A DNA stretch of 64,000 bases from G963674685 sp963674685. Lineage in GTDB: Bacteria > Lernaellota > Lernaellaia > JACKCT01. Positions within the stretch are counted from its first letter, which is position 1; every line of letters begins with the position of its first letter. Positions 63,957-64,000 of the stretch are shown here, in pieces. The notes beneath the pieces were generated by a model. That model was not told the DNA's origin and did no database searches. It was given only the letters and a program-made list of their open reading frames with translations. The stretch lies in assembly GCA_963674685.2 (NCBI GenBank), contig CAXXWT010000007.1, forward strand, positions 1 to 64,000, read 5' to 3'. The position numbers and the translations under genes were made by a program.

Positions 63957-64000
63957 TCCCTTGTTATTTCCCGTTAAATTGTTTTGAGTATATATCGGTT

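Noticed and set aside
1..64000. CRISPR arrays and rRNA genes
   Set aside because: No regularly spaced direct repeats and no rRNA sequences were seen; the only tRNA-like signal is the 3' fragment.

Overview
The window looks like a chromosomal stretch of a Gram-negative, GC-rich, free-living bacterium of the broad deltaproteobacterial/Myxococcota-like assemblage. Reasons: a Wzm/Wzt polysaccharide exporter, lipoprotein signal peptides, a decayed outer-membrane porin, a PilT motor, and a set of lipoproteins with long Asp-rich (DDDDNDDADD-type) linkers just after the lipobox Cys. Such linkers are seen in some uncultured deltaproteobacteria-like lineages (for example Lernaellota-like genomes), but I cannot assign a taxon from sequence alone. 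GC statements are by eye, not calculated. Layout: 1-9.2 kb is housekeeping (YgiQ radical SAM, saccharopine-dehydrogenase-like protein, transketolase, then an operon of OPT peptide transporter, PqqD-like RRE protein and small Cys protein). 9.2-13.5 kb (minus) is recA, pilT and, coupled behind pilT, a two-gene AAA ATPase/DUF4276 TOPRIM-like module resembling OLD-type defence systems. 13.6-20.1 kb (minus) holds two tandem alkaline-phosphatase-fold phosphodiesterase lipoproteins, a GNAT, a GT39-like membrane glycosyltransferase and a rhomboid protease. 20.2-24.3 kb carries an SDR, a porin pseudogene, an Asp-rich glycosidase-like lipoprotein, a crotonase and a frameshifted small gene. 24.4-26.2 kb is a complete insertion sequence of ISKra4 type (16-bp perfect terminal repeats, 7-bp target duplication, two overlapping frames with a likely -1 frameshift site). 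26.7-40.2 kb is a surface-polysaccharide island: tRNA 3'-end remnant, a regulator pseudogene with an in-frame stop, Wzm/Wzt, three methyltransferases, pyruvyl transferase, an alpha/alpha-toroid protein and five glycosyltransferases. Base composition switches inside wzt and inside the last GT4 gene, as if cassettes had been exchanged by recombination. 40.2-41.0 kb has an AT-rich orphan gene behind a perfect palindrome and a nested inverted-repeat (REPIN/MITE-like) element.
41.1-49.2 kb has a very large degenerate subtilisin-like protein with FG-GAP repeats and an Asp-rich/Cys tail, a TetR operon with two overlapping operators ahead of it (NTF2-like, Cys-rich and DUF6125-like genes), and an alpha/beta hydrolase without its nucleophilic Ser. 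49.3-54.3 kb holds a YhaM-like exonuclease with a HAD hydrolase, and the overlapping rnc-era-der operon. 54.4-59.1 kb holds two tandem Asp-rich lipoproteins whose C-terminal halves resemble the eukaryotic BPI/LBP (TULIP) lipid-binding fold, the most unusual proteins in the window. 59.2-64 kb ends with peptide deformylase, a PAS histidine kinase with a receiver-GGDEF diguanylate cyclase, and a CAP-domain lipoprotein.
The unifying theme is envelope biology: polysaccharide export, glycosyl transfer, surface lipoproteins and secreted enzymes, interleaved with conserved housekeeping operons and scarred by mobile elements and gene decay.
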